The notes beneath the pieces are model-generated. The model did not search any database. It was not told where the DNA came from and was given only the letters and a program-made list of their open reading frames with translations. A stretch of 64,000 nucleotides of DNA, taken from assembly GCA_920105625.2 (NCBI GenBank), contig CAKKTE020000093.1:558001-622000 (forward strand). The letters are read 5' to 3'. Shown piece by piece: positions 21,876 to 33,059 of the stretch. The stretch comes from Clusia tigrina (Eukaryota > Arthropoda > Insecta > Diptera > Clusiidae). The first letter of the stretch is position 1. Every line of letters begins with the position of its first letter. Made by a program: the position numbers and the translations under genes.

Positions 21876-22802
21876 GTGGTCATGAAGGAAACTCCAAATG
21901 GAGTACGATATAGCCATTTATACGGACGGGTCAAAAATGGACCTGGGCGGGGGGTCTTTTTCCCGCACGCTAACATTAACTACTGTACACGCCTACCCGA
22001 TACAGCTATAGTTTTTCAGGCGGAAGTACTCGCGATCAGAGAGGCATGTCGACAGATCACCCACCACATTAGAGAAGAGCAGAGGAGCACGGTTGCTATT
22101 TTTGTGGACAGTCAGGCTGCCATAAAAGCCCTACAATCAAACACCATCAACTCCAGACTGGTCAGACAGTGCAGGGGGGAACTTGGGGCGCTAGGTCACC
22201 ATGCTGACATCACAATCATCTAGGTGCCCGGACATAAGAATATAGATGGAAATGAGAAGGCTGATGAATTGGCGCGCAGAGGGGCTTCTCTCGATCTAAC
22301 CCATATGGAACTAGTACCTGTTTCCATGGGTGCGATTAAGAGGGGCATCTACATCCACCGTCTTACCTTAGAGGGCAATAGATGGAGGACACTTACAACA
22401 TGTAATACATCCCGGGCGACCTGGTCAGTCTTTAACACAGCGAGATCTAGGGATCTCATAAACAGGGACCGCAGGGACACCAGCCGCATCACGGCGGCCT
22501 TTACGGGTCACTTGCTCGTGGGTACTCATGCAGAGAAATTGCAGAGACCGTACAATACCCATTGTAGAAGTTGTGGAAACTCAAAAGAGAAGGAAACCTT
22601 AATCCATTTTATTTGCGAATGCCCGGCTCTGGCGGCCGCAAGAAATAGAACACTAGGAAACTATTTCCTAGCGAGTTTATCAGCTCTCGGGTGTAAAACC
22701 GAAAGATCTTTTAAGAAGCCTAAACTCCACAAAGTGGATTTAGTGAACAACCCATCGTTTTCTCCGGCGTTAGGAGAGGTTGTGGTATCAAAACGTCGCT
22801 AA
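21876..22802 (+). pseudogene. LINE RNase H and C-terminal zinc region, copy A1
   Basis: IYTDGSKMDLGGG is at 21915-21955, followed by a frameshift in a G run. Then come FQAEVLAIREACRQITHHI, VAIFVDSQAAIKALQS and, after a TAG stop at 22221-22223 that replaces the usual Trp codon, VPGHKNIDGNEKADELARRG. The C-terminal finger is CRSCGNSKEKETLIHFICEC (22565-22625). RNase H between RT and zinc finger is known from LOA/I-type LINEs. One frameshift and one stop disable it. Confidence 0.85.
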
Positions 22803-22857
22803 GGCGATAATTGTGATCCATGTGAGGACTGACTTGGATCAGCCACTAAAACCAACA

Positions 22858-24053
22858 AAAAGTTTTTATACCAAAAGCTGGGAAACCGAAGGAGGAAGTA
22901 ACATCCTACAGACCCATTAGTTTGCTGCCCATTGTCTCGAAAGTGCTAGAAAAACTCCTGAAAAAATTAATGATGAAAAACACCTAATACTTAACCATCA
23001 GTTTGGGTTTAGAAAACAACAAGCGACCACGGAATATCTAGTATACAAGGCTTTTAGAGAAGCTTTTGAAAGTAAAAAGTATTGTACTGCCGCATTTCTG
23101 GATATCACCCAGGCGTTCGATAACGTCTGGCACCCTGGATTACTTTATAAATTAAAACAATTTTACCTTTTAACTATTACTGTATCCTGAAATCCTATCT
23201 TGAAGATAGACATTTCATGATCAAATTCAACGATGAAGTCACAAAATTATATACAATCAAATCCGACGTGCCACAAGTAATCGTTCTGGGTCCTGTGTTC
23301 TACACACTATTTACAGCTGATTTGCCAACAACAGCAAATACGACAACTGCTACTTTTGCTGACGATACTGTGATTATGGTAACTCACTCCACCATCTGAC
23401 AGCATCGGCTGATCTGCAATTAAGCCTCTACAATATAGAAGCATGGTTACAAAATTGGAGAATGACAGCAAATGCGATCAAGTCTACCCAAGTTACTTTC
23501 ATTCTCAGAAAGAACACATGTCCACCGGTATTTTTTAACAATGAGGAACTGCCACAGTCAACAGATACTAAGTACCTTGGTTTTCATTTAGATTGTCGAA
23601 TGATCTGGCAGAAACACATATTTGCTAAAAGAAAACAATTGGGCCTAAAACAAAACTCGTTGAACTGGCTCATGGCTCGCAACTCCCAGCTTTCAATTGA
23701 AAATAAAGTTCTAGTTTACAAAGTCATACTGATCCTATATGGACCTATGGCATCCAGTTATGGGGATCAGCGTCAAAATCGAATATTGCGGTTCGGCAGA
23801 GATACCAATGAAAGGTACTACGTCTGTTAGCAATTGCCCTTGATATAGAAGAAACCAACTCTTAGATCGAGATCTAGAGATTCCAACTATAAGTGATGAG
23901 ATACTTCGATATAACTTAAGATATACTGAACGCCTTTCAAGGCACCCTAACCTACTTCCTTCAGCTCTTCTGAATAATAACCCAAATCGCGGACTCAAAC
24001 GACGATTTCCTGCTGCTTCCAATTAATAATTAAAATTTAAGTTAAATAATAAT
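22858..24053 (+). pseudogene. Jockey-like LINE RT and 3' end
   Basis: Begins FIPKAGKPKEEVTSYRPISL at about 22866. It continues in several frames with NHQFGFRKQQATTEYLVYKA, AAFLDITQAFDNVWHPGLL, FADDTVIM (23358-23382) and TKYLGFHLDCRMIWQKHI. The C-terminus reads IPTISDEILRYNLRY, ERLSRHPNLLPSALL and GLKRRFPAASN with a stop near 24024. This matches the Jockey C-terminal end. Its 3' UTR is interrupted by a gypsy LTR at 24054 and seems to resume at about 27874. Confidence 0.8.
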
Positions 24054-24246
24054 TGTAATATATTAGCAATTAATCTAATCGGTTGGCAACTTTTTTAAAA
24101 GTATCAATTTCCTAACTAGTACAATGAATTACAACATTGTCCAACATTCCTTTTATATTACAACCTTGTAAAAGGTAGTTTTAATAATATTTGAATAAAT
24201 CATCAGTTCCATTTAAACCTTCAACGCGTGCGTTTCAATTATTACA
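24054..24246 (+). repeat. Gypsy 1 5' LTR
   Basis: 193 bp, from TGTAATATATTAGC to CAATTATTACA. The 3' copy has identical ends. AATAAA occurs inside at about 24194 and could serve as poly(A) signal. Confidence 0.9.
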
Positions 24247-24248
24247 TT

Positions 24249-24262
24249 TGGCGACGAATGAT
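24249..24262 (+). promoter_or_regulatory. Gypsy 1 primer binding site
   Basis: TGGCGACGAATGAT begins two bases after the 5' LTR. TGGCGAC is a common start of gypsy primer sites (complement of tRNA 3' ends). I do not assign the tRNA. Confidence 0.55.
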
Positions 24263-24321
24263 AAATCGTGCGGTCGTTTTCTTTTTTTTTATATTCGTGT
24301 GTGTACGCAACACCAAACACA

Positions 24322-25152
24322 ATGGCAAACGATCTCAAAGGCATAGAAATGCTTTTACAACAACAGCAAGAATTTACCAAGAACTTGCTTACTCAAGAAC
24401 AGCAGTGGGTGCAGGCCATCATGAACACCAAAACGGACGCTTCTAAGGAATCCAAACACACTCCTGATCAGTTAATGGTGCCGGCATTCCACAAATTCTA
24501 CAAAGAACAACAACAATGGGACTCATATCTACAACAACTAGAACAACACTTTCTCGCATATTCCGTGACGTCAGCAGAAAAACAAAAGTCTTTCTTTTTA
24601 TCATGGAGTGGTGCAGAATTGTTTGATTTGCTTAAAAATATTTTCGGCGTAGCAAGCCTCGAAAATCAAACATACCAACAACTACATGAAAAACTTACGG
24701 AACATTTTACTGTAAGCCAGCATACAGTGGCAGCACGGTACGAATTTTTCAAAAGGCAAATGAAAAACACACAATCGTACAAGGAATGGGTCGCAGATCT
24801 TCGGGGTTTGGCGCGAACATGCAAGTTCGTTTGCAAGTCAAACCCCTGTGCAACCAGCTACGTGGATGATATGATTCGCGATCACATCAACGTCAACACA
24901 CCACACGACTCTGTACGAACCGCTGCCCTTCAAAAACAACAAGCAACACTCACTGATGTACTACTCATTGCGGAATCATTTGAGGCAACAACAAAAACGG
25001 TGGCAGCAATAAAAGAAACAGCAAACGAAAAAAACAATCGAAATCAATGTAGTGAAAAAAAAATCGTCGTTGGTTAAAAGAGACAATAAAGAGAACAAAT
25101 ACAAATCGTGTTCGGGATGTTTTAGCTCTCATAAGAGAGAAGATTGTTAATT
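24322..25152 (+). pseudogene. Gypsy 1 gag with zinc knuckle, frame broken
   Basis: The start at 24322 (MANDLKGIEMLLQQQQEFTK) is preferred over an earlier in-frame ATG because upstream residues look like leader. The capsid region reads FHKFYKEQQQWDSYLQQLEQ, KLTEHFTVSQHTVAARYEFF and SYKEWVADLRGLARTCKF. The frame stops at 25075-25077. In another frame CSGCFSSHKREDC (C-x2-C-x3-H-x4-C) follows at 25109-25147, the nucleocapsid knuckle. So a late frameshift separates capsid from knuckle. Confidence 0.8.
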
Positions 25153-25179
25153 TAAGAGCGCAATTCATCGAAAGAAGTA

Positions 25180-27270
25180 ATGGTAATCAATACGTCTCTG
25201 GGACTTTTCCACTATCAACGCTTACCATACGGCATTGCTAGCGCCCCAGCTATCTTCCAACGGTATATTGAACAACTTCTACATGGCATAGAAGGTTGTG
25301 CAAATTATTTCGATGACATCATAATATCAGCTCCAACTCTACCAGAACATTTACGGCGACTTGACCAGGTACTTAAAATTTTACAAGACAATGGTATCAG
25401 ATGTAAGAAAGAGAAATGTGCATTTCTTCAAAACCAAATTACATATCTTGGCCGTCGTATAAGTTCTGAAGGTATATTACCGGATGAATCAGGTGTTCTC
25501 GCAGTCAAAAACTTAAAGCCGCCTAAGGATATTAAACAATTGGAAGCTTTTATGGGCAAAGTTAATTATTACCACAACTTTGTGCCAAATTTTGCAAACG
25601 TCGCAGCTCCAATCAACATGCTACGGAGAAAAGATGTCCCTTTTTGGTGGGGCAAAAGTCAACAAAAATCGTTCGACGAGCTTAAATCGCAAATAGTGAA
25701 CGCAACACAACTTGCACACTTTCAAGAAAATTTGCCGCTTGTTCTTGCTACAGACGCATCGCCCTTCGGAATTGGAGCAGTCATTTCACATCTTTATCCA
25801 GACGGTACTGAAAGGCTAATCGCATTTGCTTCGAAAACATTAGACAAACATCAAGAAAAATACAGCCAAATCGACAAAGAAGGCCTTGCAATTGTTTTTG
25901 GAGTAAAGCGTTTTCATCAGTTCCTGTATGGTCATAAGTTTATCCTAATTACAGACCATAAACCACTGGTAAGCATTTTTAATCCAAACAAACATCTACC
26001 ATCTATGACTGCGCAGCGAATTCAGCGATGGGCTATAACGCTCATGGCCTATCAGTTTGAAATAAAGTATCGAAAAACTTCTGACCATGGTAATGCAGAT
26101 GCACTGTCCCGTCTACCTCTTGGACCTGACGACGATTTCGACAAAGAGGAAGATTCATGCCTCGAAATATCATTTGACGATTTTCCTATAAATAACACAC
26201 TTATTCAAAAGCACGCCAAAATTGATAAAACATTACGACAAGTTTATCATTTTGTGAAAAATGGTTGGCCAGAGCAACTATCTGCAGAATAAACAAACTT
26301 ACAACCATTTTTTAATCGCAGGGACAATATGACAATTTACAATGATTTGCTTTGTCTTCAAACGGATTACGTTCGTGTTGTAATACCTGATGCTTTGAAA
26401 CAACAGACGTTGAAACTTTTGCATGACGGACATTGGGGTATTATTAAAATTAAGCAACTTGCAAGACAGTACATATGGTGGAACAATATCGATGCTGACA
26501 TTTCAAAAATAGCTTCTGACTGCGAAACATGTAAAGTTCAGAATCAGTCTCCATCCAGGCAGTACGAAAGCTGGCCAAAATCAACCAAGCCTTGGGAGCG
26601 AATACACCACGATTTTGCTGGGACAATATTTAATTCAATGTGGCTCATATGTGTTGATTCATTTTCACAGTTCCCGTATGTTTCATCAATGTCTAAAACA
26701 ACAACAGAAGACACAATTTCAGCCCTATCTGCCATTTTTTCCATTGAGGGCATTCCAAATACAATTGTCAGTGACAATGGACCACAGCTAACATCTGAAG
26801 ACTTCGATCAATTTTGCACTAAACTCGGAATTACGCACATCACAACCACACCATTTCATCCAGCATCCAACGGTTTAGCAGAACGTTTCGTCCGAACTTT
26901 TAAAACATCAGTTCGAAAAAACATTGACGACGATATGCCCATCAAAAATGGCGTTCATAAATTTCTTTCGACCTACCGTTTCATGCCGAAATCAGAAGGT
27001 ACATCTCCTGCGGAGCTTATGCGTGGTAGACCAGTACGTACAATTTGGTCTCAGCTTTTAGAACCTTCGGAAAAGCCTCATCGCAATTGCTCAAAATCAA
27101 CTAAATACCAGGTAAATGATAACGTTTTTATCAGAAATTATGGTAAGGGGAAGAAATGGATACCAGGTGTTATTCAGACGAAAGTTGGTAACATCATATT
27201 CCTAGTAAATACAAACAAAGGGGTTGCGCCATGTAAACCAAATGAAGCCTCGAAGTTCTCCAAATATTAA
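25180..27270 (+). pseudogene. Gypsy 1 pol: truncated RT, RNase H, integrase
   Basis: 25180-26292 starts inside RT: INTSLGLFHYQRLPYGIASA, FQRYIEQLL and the catalytic YFDDIIIS (25305-25330), then LGRRISSEGILPD, RNase H with LATDASPFGIGAVISHL, FASKTLDKHQEKYSQIDKEG and ITDHKPLVSIF. A stop at 26290-26292 precedes integrase (26329-27270): LLHDGHWGIIKIKQLARQYI, C-x2-C in CETCK, HHDFAGTIF, VSDNGPQLTSEDF and NGLAERFVRTFK give H, C and the D, D, E residues. The missing RT start and the internal stop disable the polyprotein. Confidence 0.9.
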
Positions 27271-27301
27271 TCCGGACTTTTCTGAATAAAACGACGATAA
27301 T

Positions 27302-27505
27302 TTGTATTTCCCTTCGTATGTTGATACCTCACCTTCAACATCACAAACTTCGACTAGTCCTCCTACAACTGTAACATCTCCGACTACAAGTCCAAGGAAT
27401 CGAGCAGATTCGAACGTCAGTCAACAAGATCATCAACTGCGTAGAACAACAAGATTATGTCGAGAAGTATCACGTTCCGAACCAGCAGATTTTCGAAGAC
27501 ACTGA
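27302..27505 (+). pseudogene. Gypsy 1 integrase C-terminal tail
   Basis: A Ser/Thr/Pro-rich frame ending LRRTTRLCREVSRSEPADF. Such a basic tail normally ends pol of this gypsy group, and here it lies after a stop at 27268-27270, so a frameshift has detached it. An identical copy is at 32488-32691. Confidence 0.6.
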
Positions 27506-27680
27506 GATGAAATTTTTATGTACATATTTCTATATTTTATCAAAATTAATTTACATTCATTTTCTATATTACTCTTTTTAAAATCTAATATAATTTCATA
27601 TAATTTTTAAAAAATTAATATTTAAATGAATTCATGTTTTACTTTAAATTTCCATTTGTTTTGAATTTAGGGAGGAGTAA

Positions 27681-27873
27681 TGTAATATATTAGCAATTAA
27701 TCTAATTGGTTGGCAACTTTTTTAAAAGTATCAATTTCCTAACTAGTACAATGAATTGAAACATTGTACAACATTCCTTTTATATTACAACCTTGTAAAT
27801 GGTAGTTTTAAGAATATTTGAATAAATCATCAGTTCCATTTAAACCTTCAACGCGTGCGTTTCAATTATTACA
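27681..27873 (+). repeat. Gypsy 1 3' LTR
   Basis: 193 bp, six mismatches to the 5' LTR. The purine-rich AGGGAGGAGTAA (27669-27680) ends exactly at its start and is the probable polypurine tract. A further copy lies at 32867-33059 in the duplicated unit. Confidence 0.9.
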
Positions 27874-28533
27874 ATAATAATAATTGTAATTAAAATCTAA
27901 CTAAAAAAAGGTAACATAAAAAAATAAAGAAACACACAAAATTTTAAAAAATTTAAAAATTTTAAATTAAAAGGGGGAAAACAAACAAACAAACAAAAAA
28001 TAATAATATAAAAAAAAGATATAGAATAACCAATAATTACCAATATGTAAACTTTTTTGTGAATTGTTTAGTTAAATCCATGTTTAATATAATTTTAAGA
28101 TATAATAATTTCTTAATTTTCTAGGATAGATTGCTATGAAATAAAACGTAGTTATAAAAAAAGAGTTTTCACCTTACATGTGAAGCGTACAGAGAATGAG
28201 AGCGCAAGGCGCATAGACTCAATGCAACAGGCGAGCAGTCTTTTTCGTGGAGAGGAAGAATTCTTAATGCATTTGATAGAATGGTTGTTTTCTTGCATTT
28301 CGAGTTCATATATGAACATTTAAATTTAAATTGTCCTTAAAATATTACTATAGTACTTTTTTAAATATTTTGTAGTAAAAACTATATATGTATACTTGGG
28401 TCAGTCATTTATGTACACAGTTGTGCTGAATTCATTATACTTTTTTAAATGCTTCTGTAGGTTGCTCTTGCATGCAGAGAGAAACCTTTATGGATGTGTT
28501 ACCAAACACACTTACTACCTACAGTCGTTATAA
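27874..28533 (+). other. AT-rich DNA after gypsy 1
   Basis: The first part (ATAATAATAATTGTAATT onward) looks like the resumed Jockey 3' UTR and A-rich tail. An (AAAC)n run is at 27979-27998. 28140-28533 holds no motif I recognise. Duplicated at 33060-33719. Confidence 0.4.
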
Positions 28534-28830
28534 ATGGATAAATTAACTTGTCAGTGGGTTCCAGGGACAGTATATTATAACCTAATACGAATTTTCGGTA
28601 AGATGCAGACAGCAATGAGAATTTGTGATATAAAAGCACAAAGCTTGACAAATAAGATGGAGGAATTCAGATATTTGTTTGAGGGTTCTGGGGTGGATGT
28701 TGTGTGTGTATCTGAAACATGGTTTGTGCCATCAATGCAAAATAACTTATTCAGTCAGTGGAAACAGGTCCTGGACAAGCCATTGATCGATATAATCGAA
28801 AGAGTCAGGAATACCTTCGAAACGTCTTAA
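28534..28830 (+). pseudogene. LINE D endonuclease fragment, unit 1
   Basis: From about 28604 the frame reads MQTAMRICDIKAQSLTNKME and EFRYLFEGSGVDVVCVSETW, the N-terminal part of a LINE endonuclease with the catalytic Glu in SETW. After about 28745 the text is unrelated (QWKQVLDKPLIDIIERVR), marking where the LOA-like fragments E interrupt it. Its RT lies at 31690 onward. It resembles CR1/Jockey-type LINEs; the clade is not certain. Confidence 0.65.
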
Positions 28831-28837
28831 GATAGAC

Positions 28838-30245
28838 TCATGACCTTCGTTCCTGGCAACCTATTGCTGTTCTTTGTACATTTGTTACCAGCCTGTTGTA
28901 TGTGGACATATTTAAGGCTACCCACCAAGCAATCACTCCATAAAAAAGGATTGCTCGTACCACAGCTGTATATAGCCAATAGACTACCCTAGGCTGTAAC
29001 CCCCACATATTTCCTACGCCTTTTTTACAAGAGTGCAGAGCTACCTGAGCCTTCTTAATGCGCTCACTTATCTTAGCCTTCCAGCTCAGCTTCCTATCTA
29101 GGATCACACCCAGATACTTAGCTTTCTCTACAAGATTAATATCTACACCCATTAGTTTTGGAGCGATAAATTGAGGAATTTTCTACTTTATAATGAAGAG
29201 CACCAGCTTAGTCTTGGTCGGACCCATAGTCTGTAGTCCATTTAGAGGGAATGTTCAACATATGTCAAGTCTCTTAAAGGAGAGACGTATTTTCACAAGA
29301 CTAGCACCATTTGATTTTGTTAAAAGCTCCCTCAATGTCTATGTAATCAACTAAGGACAACTCCTTGTTATGCAGGGAGTACTTAATACCAGAGACTAAA
29401 GAGTGTAAAGCGGTCTCAACCAGATGAATGTCTAACAACCATTCCAGAATTTTCAGACAAAAGGGGGACAGACTAATGAGTCTTAATAAGTCCCCTGGAG
29501 TTGTATGCGAGCTTTTGCCGGCCTTGGGTATAACCCTCAAATGCCTCCATGAGTCTGGAATATATGCTAATTCATGACTACTTTTGTAGATCATGAGCAG
29601 CCAACTTGATTATCTGACTGCTGAATCCTAATTGGAGCTTCACCATCTGGATCAGATGCTTTATATGGTTTGAAGATATGCATGCCCATTGCAATTTTGG
29701 CTTCGTGATTATGTCTGAGTTGACATCGATGAGAAACCAGGGAAGTGGCTCTCTGAAAGAAACTCTCGAGTCACATTACTATTTGAAGTCCAAGTTCCAT
29801 CCCCCTCCTCAGGTACCCAGGTACCATTGGAGCAGTTGATAGGATCTTCCTCAGCCTGGACGTCTCAGAGATGTCTTCTATGTCACCGCAAAAGTTTCTC
29901 CACGATTCTGTTTGTGCCTTCCTAAGCTTACTTTTGAAGGTTCTAAGTGCTGCTCTGTATAAATCCCAGTCTGCACTATGTCTTGACTTCTTTGCGTTGT
30001 TAAAAAGTCTCCTGCAGTTTTTCCTGAGTCCCCTAATTTCCTCCCCTCACCACGTGGGTTGTTGTTTCCCCTTGGGTCTACTGAGGGGGCAAGAGACCGA
30101 TAGAGCTTTATTAAGAGCATCTGTAAGAACCTCCACAGACATATCAATTTCGTCACACGTGCTTGTGCTTATGGGATTCTGAGATAGTAGTCTAGCTACG
30201 GTTACCCTGTAGAGTCCCAGTTTGCCTTCCTGTCATTTCTAATAG
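28838..30245 (-). pseudogene. LOA-like LINE fragment E-, unit 1
   Basis: Minus-strand order from 30245 downward: endonuclease end (RNDRKANWDS, ALNKALYRSLAP), linker (FKSKLRKAQTESWRNFCGDI, 29950-29870), RT start (PDSWRHLRVIPKAGKS and SLSPFCLKILEWLL, 29560-29400), IEGAFNK at about 29315, then RT end (KAKYLGVILDRKLSWKAKI, 29130-29060, and LQPRVVYWLYTAVVRAILFY). The RT palm core between 29300 and 29152 is deleted. Several frames are needed. Confidence 0.75.
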
Positions 30246-30259
30246 CCGTAGGACTACGG

Positions 30260-31565
30260 AGACTAACAGGTCACTATTGGACTTATATTTTATTGATGAC
30301 AGGAAGAAAGTTAGACAATACGACCAACTGCCCGCTCGTTCTATTTCTAAACATGAAGAAGGGATAGAAAAAATGGTTGGCTATGTTACTGGCAGCCTGA
30401 GCGTGGCCTTGGCAGAAGCCTGTACACTAAGGAAGTTGAGGGGGAAAGCCGAAATCTCGGTGGCTAAGCAAGCTTCGGGTAAACAGTAGGAGAGCTTTTA
30501 ATAAGGCGAAGTATACAGGTCTTGAAAATGACTGGAAAGGGTACAGAGAGGCTCTTAAGGACTTTAAGAAAGAGGTTAGAACTGCTCAAAGGCAATCCTG
30601 GAAATCCATTTGTGAAGAAGTAGAGGGGGTGGAAAATATTGGCGGGAAGTTCTCAGACAGGGAGCTGCTACAGAAGGTGGATGGCACATTCACTACAACT
30701 AGTAAGGAGTCTCTAGAGCTTCTACCCAGCACGCATTTCCCAGGCTGGAAGGTCCGTCAAATAGTCGGGAAGTTAGGATAGACGCTCTATCTGAGGATCG
30801 ACTCTTATATGCTGTCCCTATTCTTGATGATATTTATCCAATTGAATTACACAAAACCGCTGGATACCTGAAAGGCTGGCTGTTAGCAATCTTTGAAGGA
30901 TGCTTTAACCTCTTCAGTGGAGACAGGCTAGAGTGGTCGTCATTCTAAGGCCAGACCGATATCTCTCTCATCTTTTATTTTGAAGACTTTAAAAAGAGTG
31001 ATAGAAATCCACTTAAGCTTAACTTTAGACAAGAGTCTAATTTCATCGGCTCAACATGCCTATACAAAGGGGAAATCTGTAGAGACAGCTCTACACAACC
31101 ATATTTCCATTGCAGAAGTCATTGCATAAGCAGGAATTCACTCTGGTTGCCTTTCTTGATATTGAGGGGGCCTTTAATAATGTCAGAGTGGAGGGCCATC
31201 ACTGCATCACTTACTGAAATTGGGGTGGAAACAGGCCTGGTAGGCCTCATTGGTAAAATGCTGAATAGCAGAATCATTGAGGCGAATTTAGGAGAATTGG
31301 TCCTACGTAAGTTGGTGAACAGGGGTACACCTCAGTGAGGTGTCCTCTCACCGTTTCTATGGAACACAGTTGTTAACAAAGTCCTGTTAAGATTAGTGGC
31401 GGTGGGATGTAAGGTGGCGGCTTATGCTGATGTTGTTATTGCTGTCTATGGAAAATTTACATCTACTCTGAGAGATTTGTTGGAGTAAATCCGGATAAGA
31501 CTCAGGTCATTCTGCTTACTAGGAAGCATAAAATCATTCAATTAGATCCAATTACGCTTAAGGGA
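30260..31565 (+). pseudogene. LOA-like LINE fragment E+, unit 1
   Basis: Plus strand: endonuclease end (DDRKKVRQYDQLPARSISKH, 30295-30355), linker (DWKGYREALKDFKKEVRTAQ, 30530-30590), HFPGW, ARPISLSSFILKTLKRVIEI (30950-31000), SAQHAYTKGKSVETALH, VAFLDIEGAFNNV (31146-31185), NRGTPQ then a stop, and GVLSPFLWNT. The catalytic box is AYADVVIAV: one aspartate codon is missing at about 31429. It is oriented head-to-head with fragment E-. Confidence 0.75.
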
Positions 31566-31689
31566 TAGAACTTTGCCAATCTTCCAATAGAAGCAATAGA
31601 GAAGAATGCTTATGGAGATTATTGTAGTTCCGTGTCCAATGAAAACATGTTCGGTTTCTGTGGTGTTGAAGAGTCAGATGTGTTACGAG

Positions 31690-31984
31690 TGTTTTCAAAT
31701 GCTTGGGGTGTAAAGTCAAATGCTTGTGACACTGATGAAATTCTACCTCTTTGTTAAAGCCGTATATCTCAGACTTCTTCCAGCCATAGCTCATATTTAT
31801 AATGACGTCAACATTTCCCAATTATTGGAAGTCTGCAAAAATTATTCCTATACCAAAGTCTGACAATGATTACCGACCAATAGCTATTTTACCATACTTA
31901 TCTAAAGTTTATAGGTTTAAGTTATAAGGTTTATTCCAAGGCATTTGACTGTATTGACCATAATGTTTTATGTACAAAACTTTT
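31690..31984 (+). pseudogene. LINE D reverse transcriptase start, unit 1, cut by duplication
   Basis: STFPNYWKSAKIIPIPKSDN and DYRPIAILPYLSKVYR (31810-31915), then KAFDCIDHNVLCTKLF, end at 31984 at the duplication junction. The full version is in unit 2 and its right flank. Confidence 0.75.
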
Positions 31985-31988
31985 CAAT

Positions 31989-32456
31989 TTCGATCAATTT
32001 TGCACTAAACTCGGAATTACGCACATCACAACCACACCATTTCATCCAGCATCCAACGGTTTAGCAGAACGTTTCGTCCGAACTTTTAAAACATCAGTTC
32101 GAAAAAACATTGACGACGATATGCCCATCAAAAATGGCGTTCATAAATTTCTTTCGACCTACCGTTTCATGCCGAAATCAGAAGGTACATCTCCTGCGGA
32201 GCTTATGCGTGGTAGACCAGTACGTACAATTTGGTCTCAGCTTTTAGAACCTTCGGAAAAGCCTCATCGCAATTGCTCAAAATCAACTAAATACCAGGTA
32301 AATGATAACGTTTTTATCAGAAATTATGGTAAGGGGAAGAAATGGATACCAGGTGTTATTCAGACGAAAGTTGGCAACATCATATTCCTAGTAAATACAA
32401 ACAAAGGGGTTGCGCCATGTAAACCAAATGAAGCCTCGAAGTTCTCCAAATATTAA
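31989..32456 (+). pseudogene. Gypsy 1 integrase fragment, second copy
   Basis: Begins inside integrase at the FDQFCTKLG codons and runs through NGLAERFVRTFK to the stop at 32454-32456. It is the C-terminal half of integrase (the second Asp lies before the junction), produced by the tandem duplication. The C-terminal tail frame is repeated at 32488-32691. Confidence 0.9.
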
Positions 32457-32866
32457 TCCGGACTTTTCTGAATAAAACGACGATAATTTGTATTTCCCTT
32501 CGTATGTTGATACCTCACCTTCAACATCACAAACTTCGACTAGTCCTCCTACAACTGTAACATCTCCGACTACAAGTCCAAGGAATCGAGCAGATTCGAA
32601 CGTCAGTCAACAAGATCATCAACTGCGTAGAACAACAAGATTATGTCGAGAAGTATCACGTTCCGAACCAGCAGATTTTCGAAGACACTGAGATGAAATT
32701 TTTATGTACATATTTCTATATTTTATCAAAATTAATTTACATTCATTTTCTATATTACTCTTTTTAAAATCTAATATAATTTCATATAATTTTTAAAAAA
32801 TTAATATTTAAATGAATTCATGTTTTACTTTAAATTTCCATTTGTTTTGAATTTAGGGAGGAGTAA

Positions 32867-33059
32867 TGTAATATATTAGCAATTAATCTAATTGGTTGGC
32901 AACTTTTTTAAAAGTATCAATTTCCTAACTAGTACAATGAATTGAAACATTGTACAACATTCCTTTTATATTACAACCTTGTAAATGGTAGTTTTAAGAA
33001 TATTTGAATAAATCATCAGTTCCATTTAAACCTTCAACGCGTGCGTTTCAATTATTACA
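32867..33059 (+). repeat. Gypsy 1 3' LTR, duplicated copy
   Basis: Identical by eye to 27681-27873, shifted by 5186 bp. It is not a solo LTR formed by LTR recombination, because it lies inside the larger duplication. Confidence 0.95.

Larger units (their letters stand above)
20448..22857 (+). mobile_element. LOA-like LINE copy A1, internally rearranged
   Basis: Order: a piece of ORF1 (20455-20540, matching 50690-50775), a 550-bp segment that also precedes copy A2 (20553-21105 matches 49776-50340), then RT (21106-21694), RNase H and C-terminal zinc region (21876-22802), and a short 3' UTR. ORF1 body and endonuclease are missing. It lies between two Jockey parts and probably inserted there. 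Confidence 0.75.
24054..27873 (+). mobile_element. Gypsy retrotransposon 1, internally deleted
   Basis: Two 193-bp LTRs (24054-24246 and 27681-27873, six mismatches) bound it, with ATAAT on both sides (24049-24053 and 27874-27878); the flanks are TAA-rich, so this duplication is only suggestive. Inside: primer site, gag, zinc knuckle, then RT from its middle, RNase H and integrase. Protease and the first third of RT are missing between 25160 and 25190. The integrase to 3' LTR part is duplicated at 31989-33059. Confidence 0.9.
26803..31984. repeat. Tandem duplication, unit 1
   Basis: 5182 bp repeated at 31989-37170 with period 5186. It runs from inside the gypsy 1 integrase to inside the LINE D reverse transcriptase. 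I found one difference by eye: T at 27189 versus C at 32375, synonymous in integrase. All reading frames listed in both units encode the same residues. Confidence 0.97.

Noticed and set aside
32867..33059. Solo LTR
   Set aside because: It is the gypsy 1 3' LTR carried along in the tandem duplication, with integrase sequence still attached to its left.
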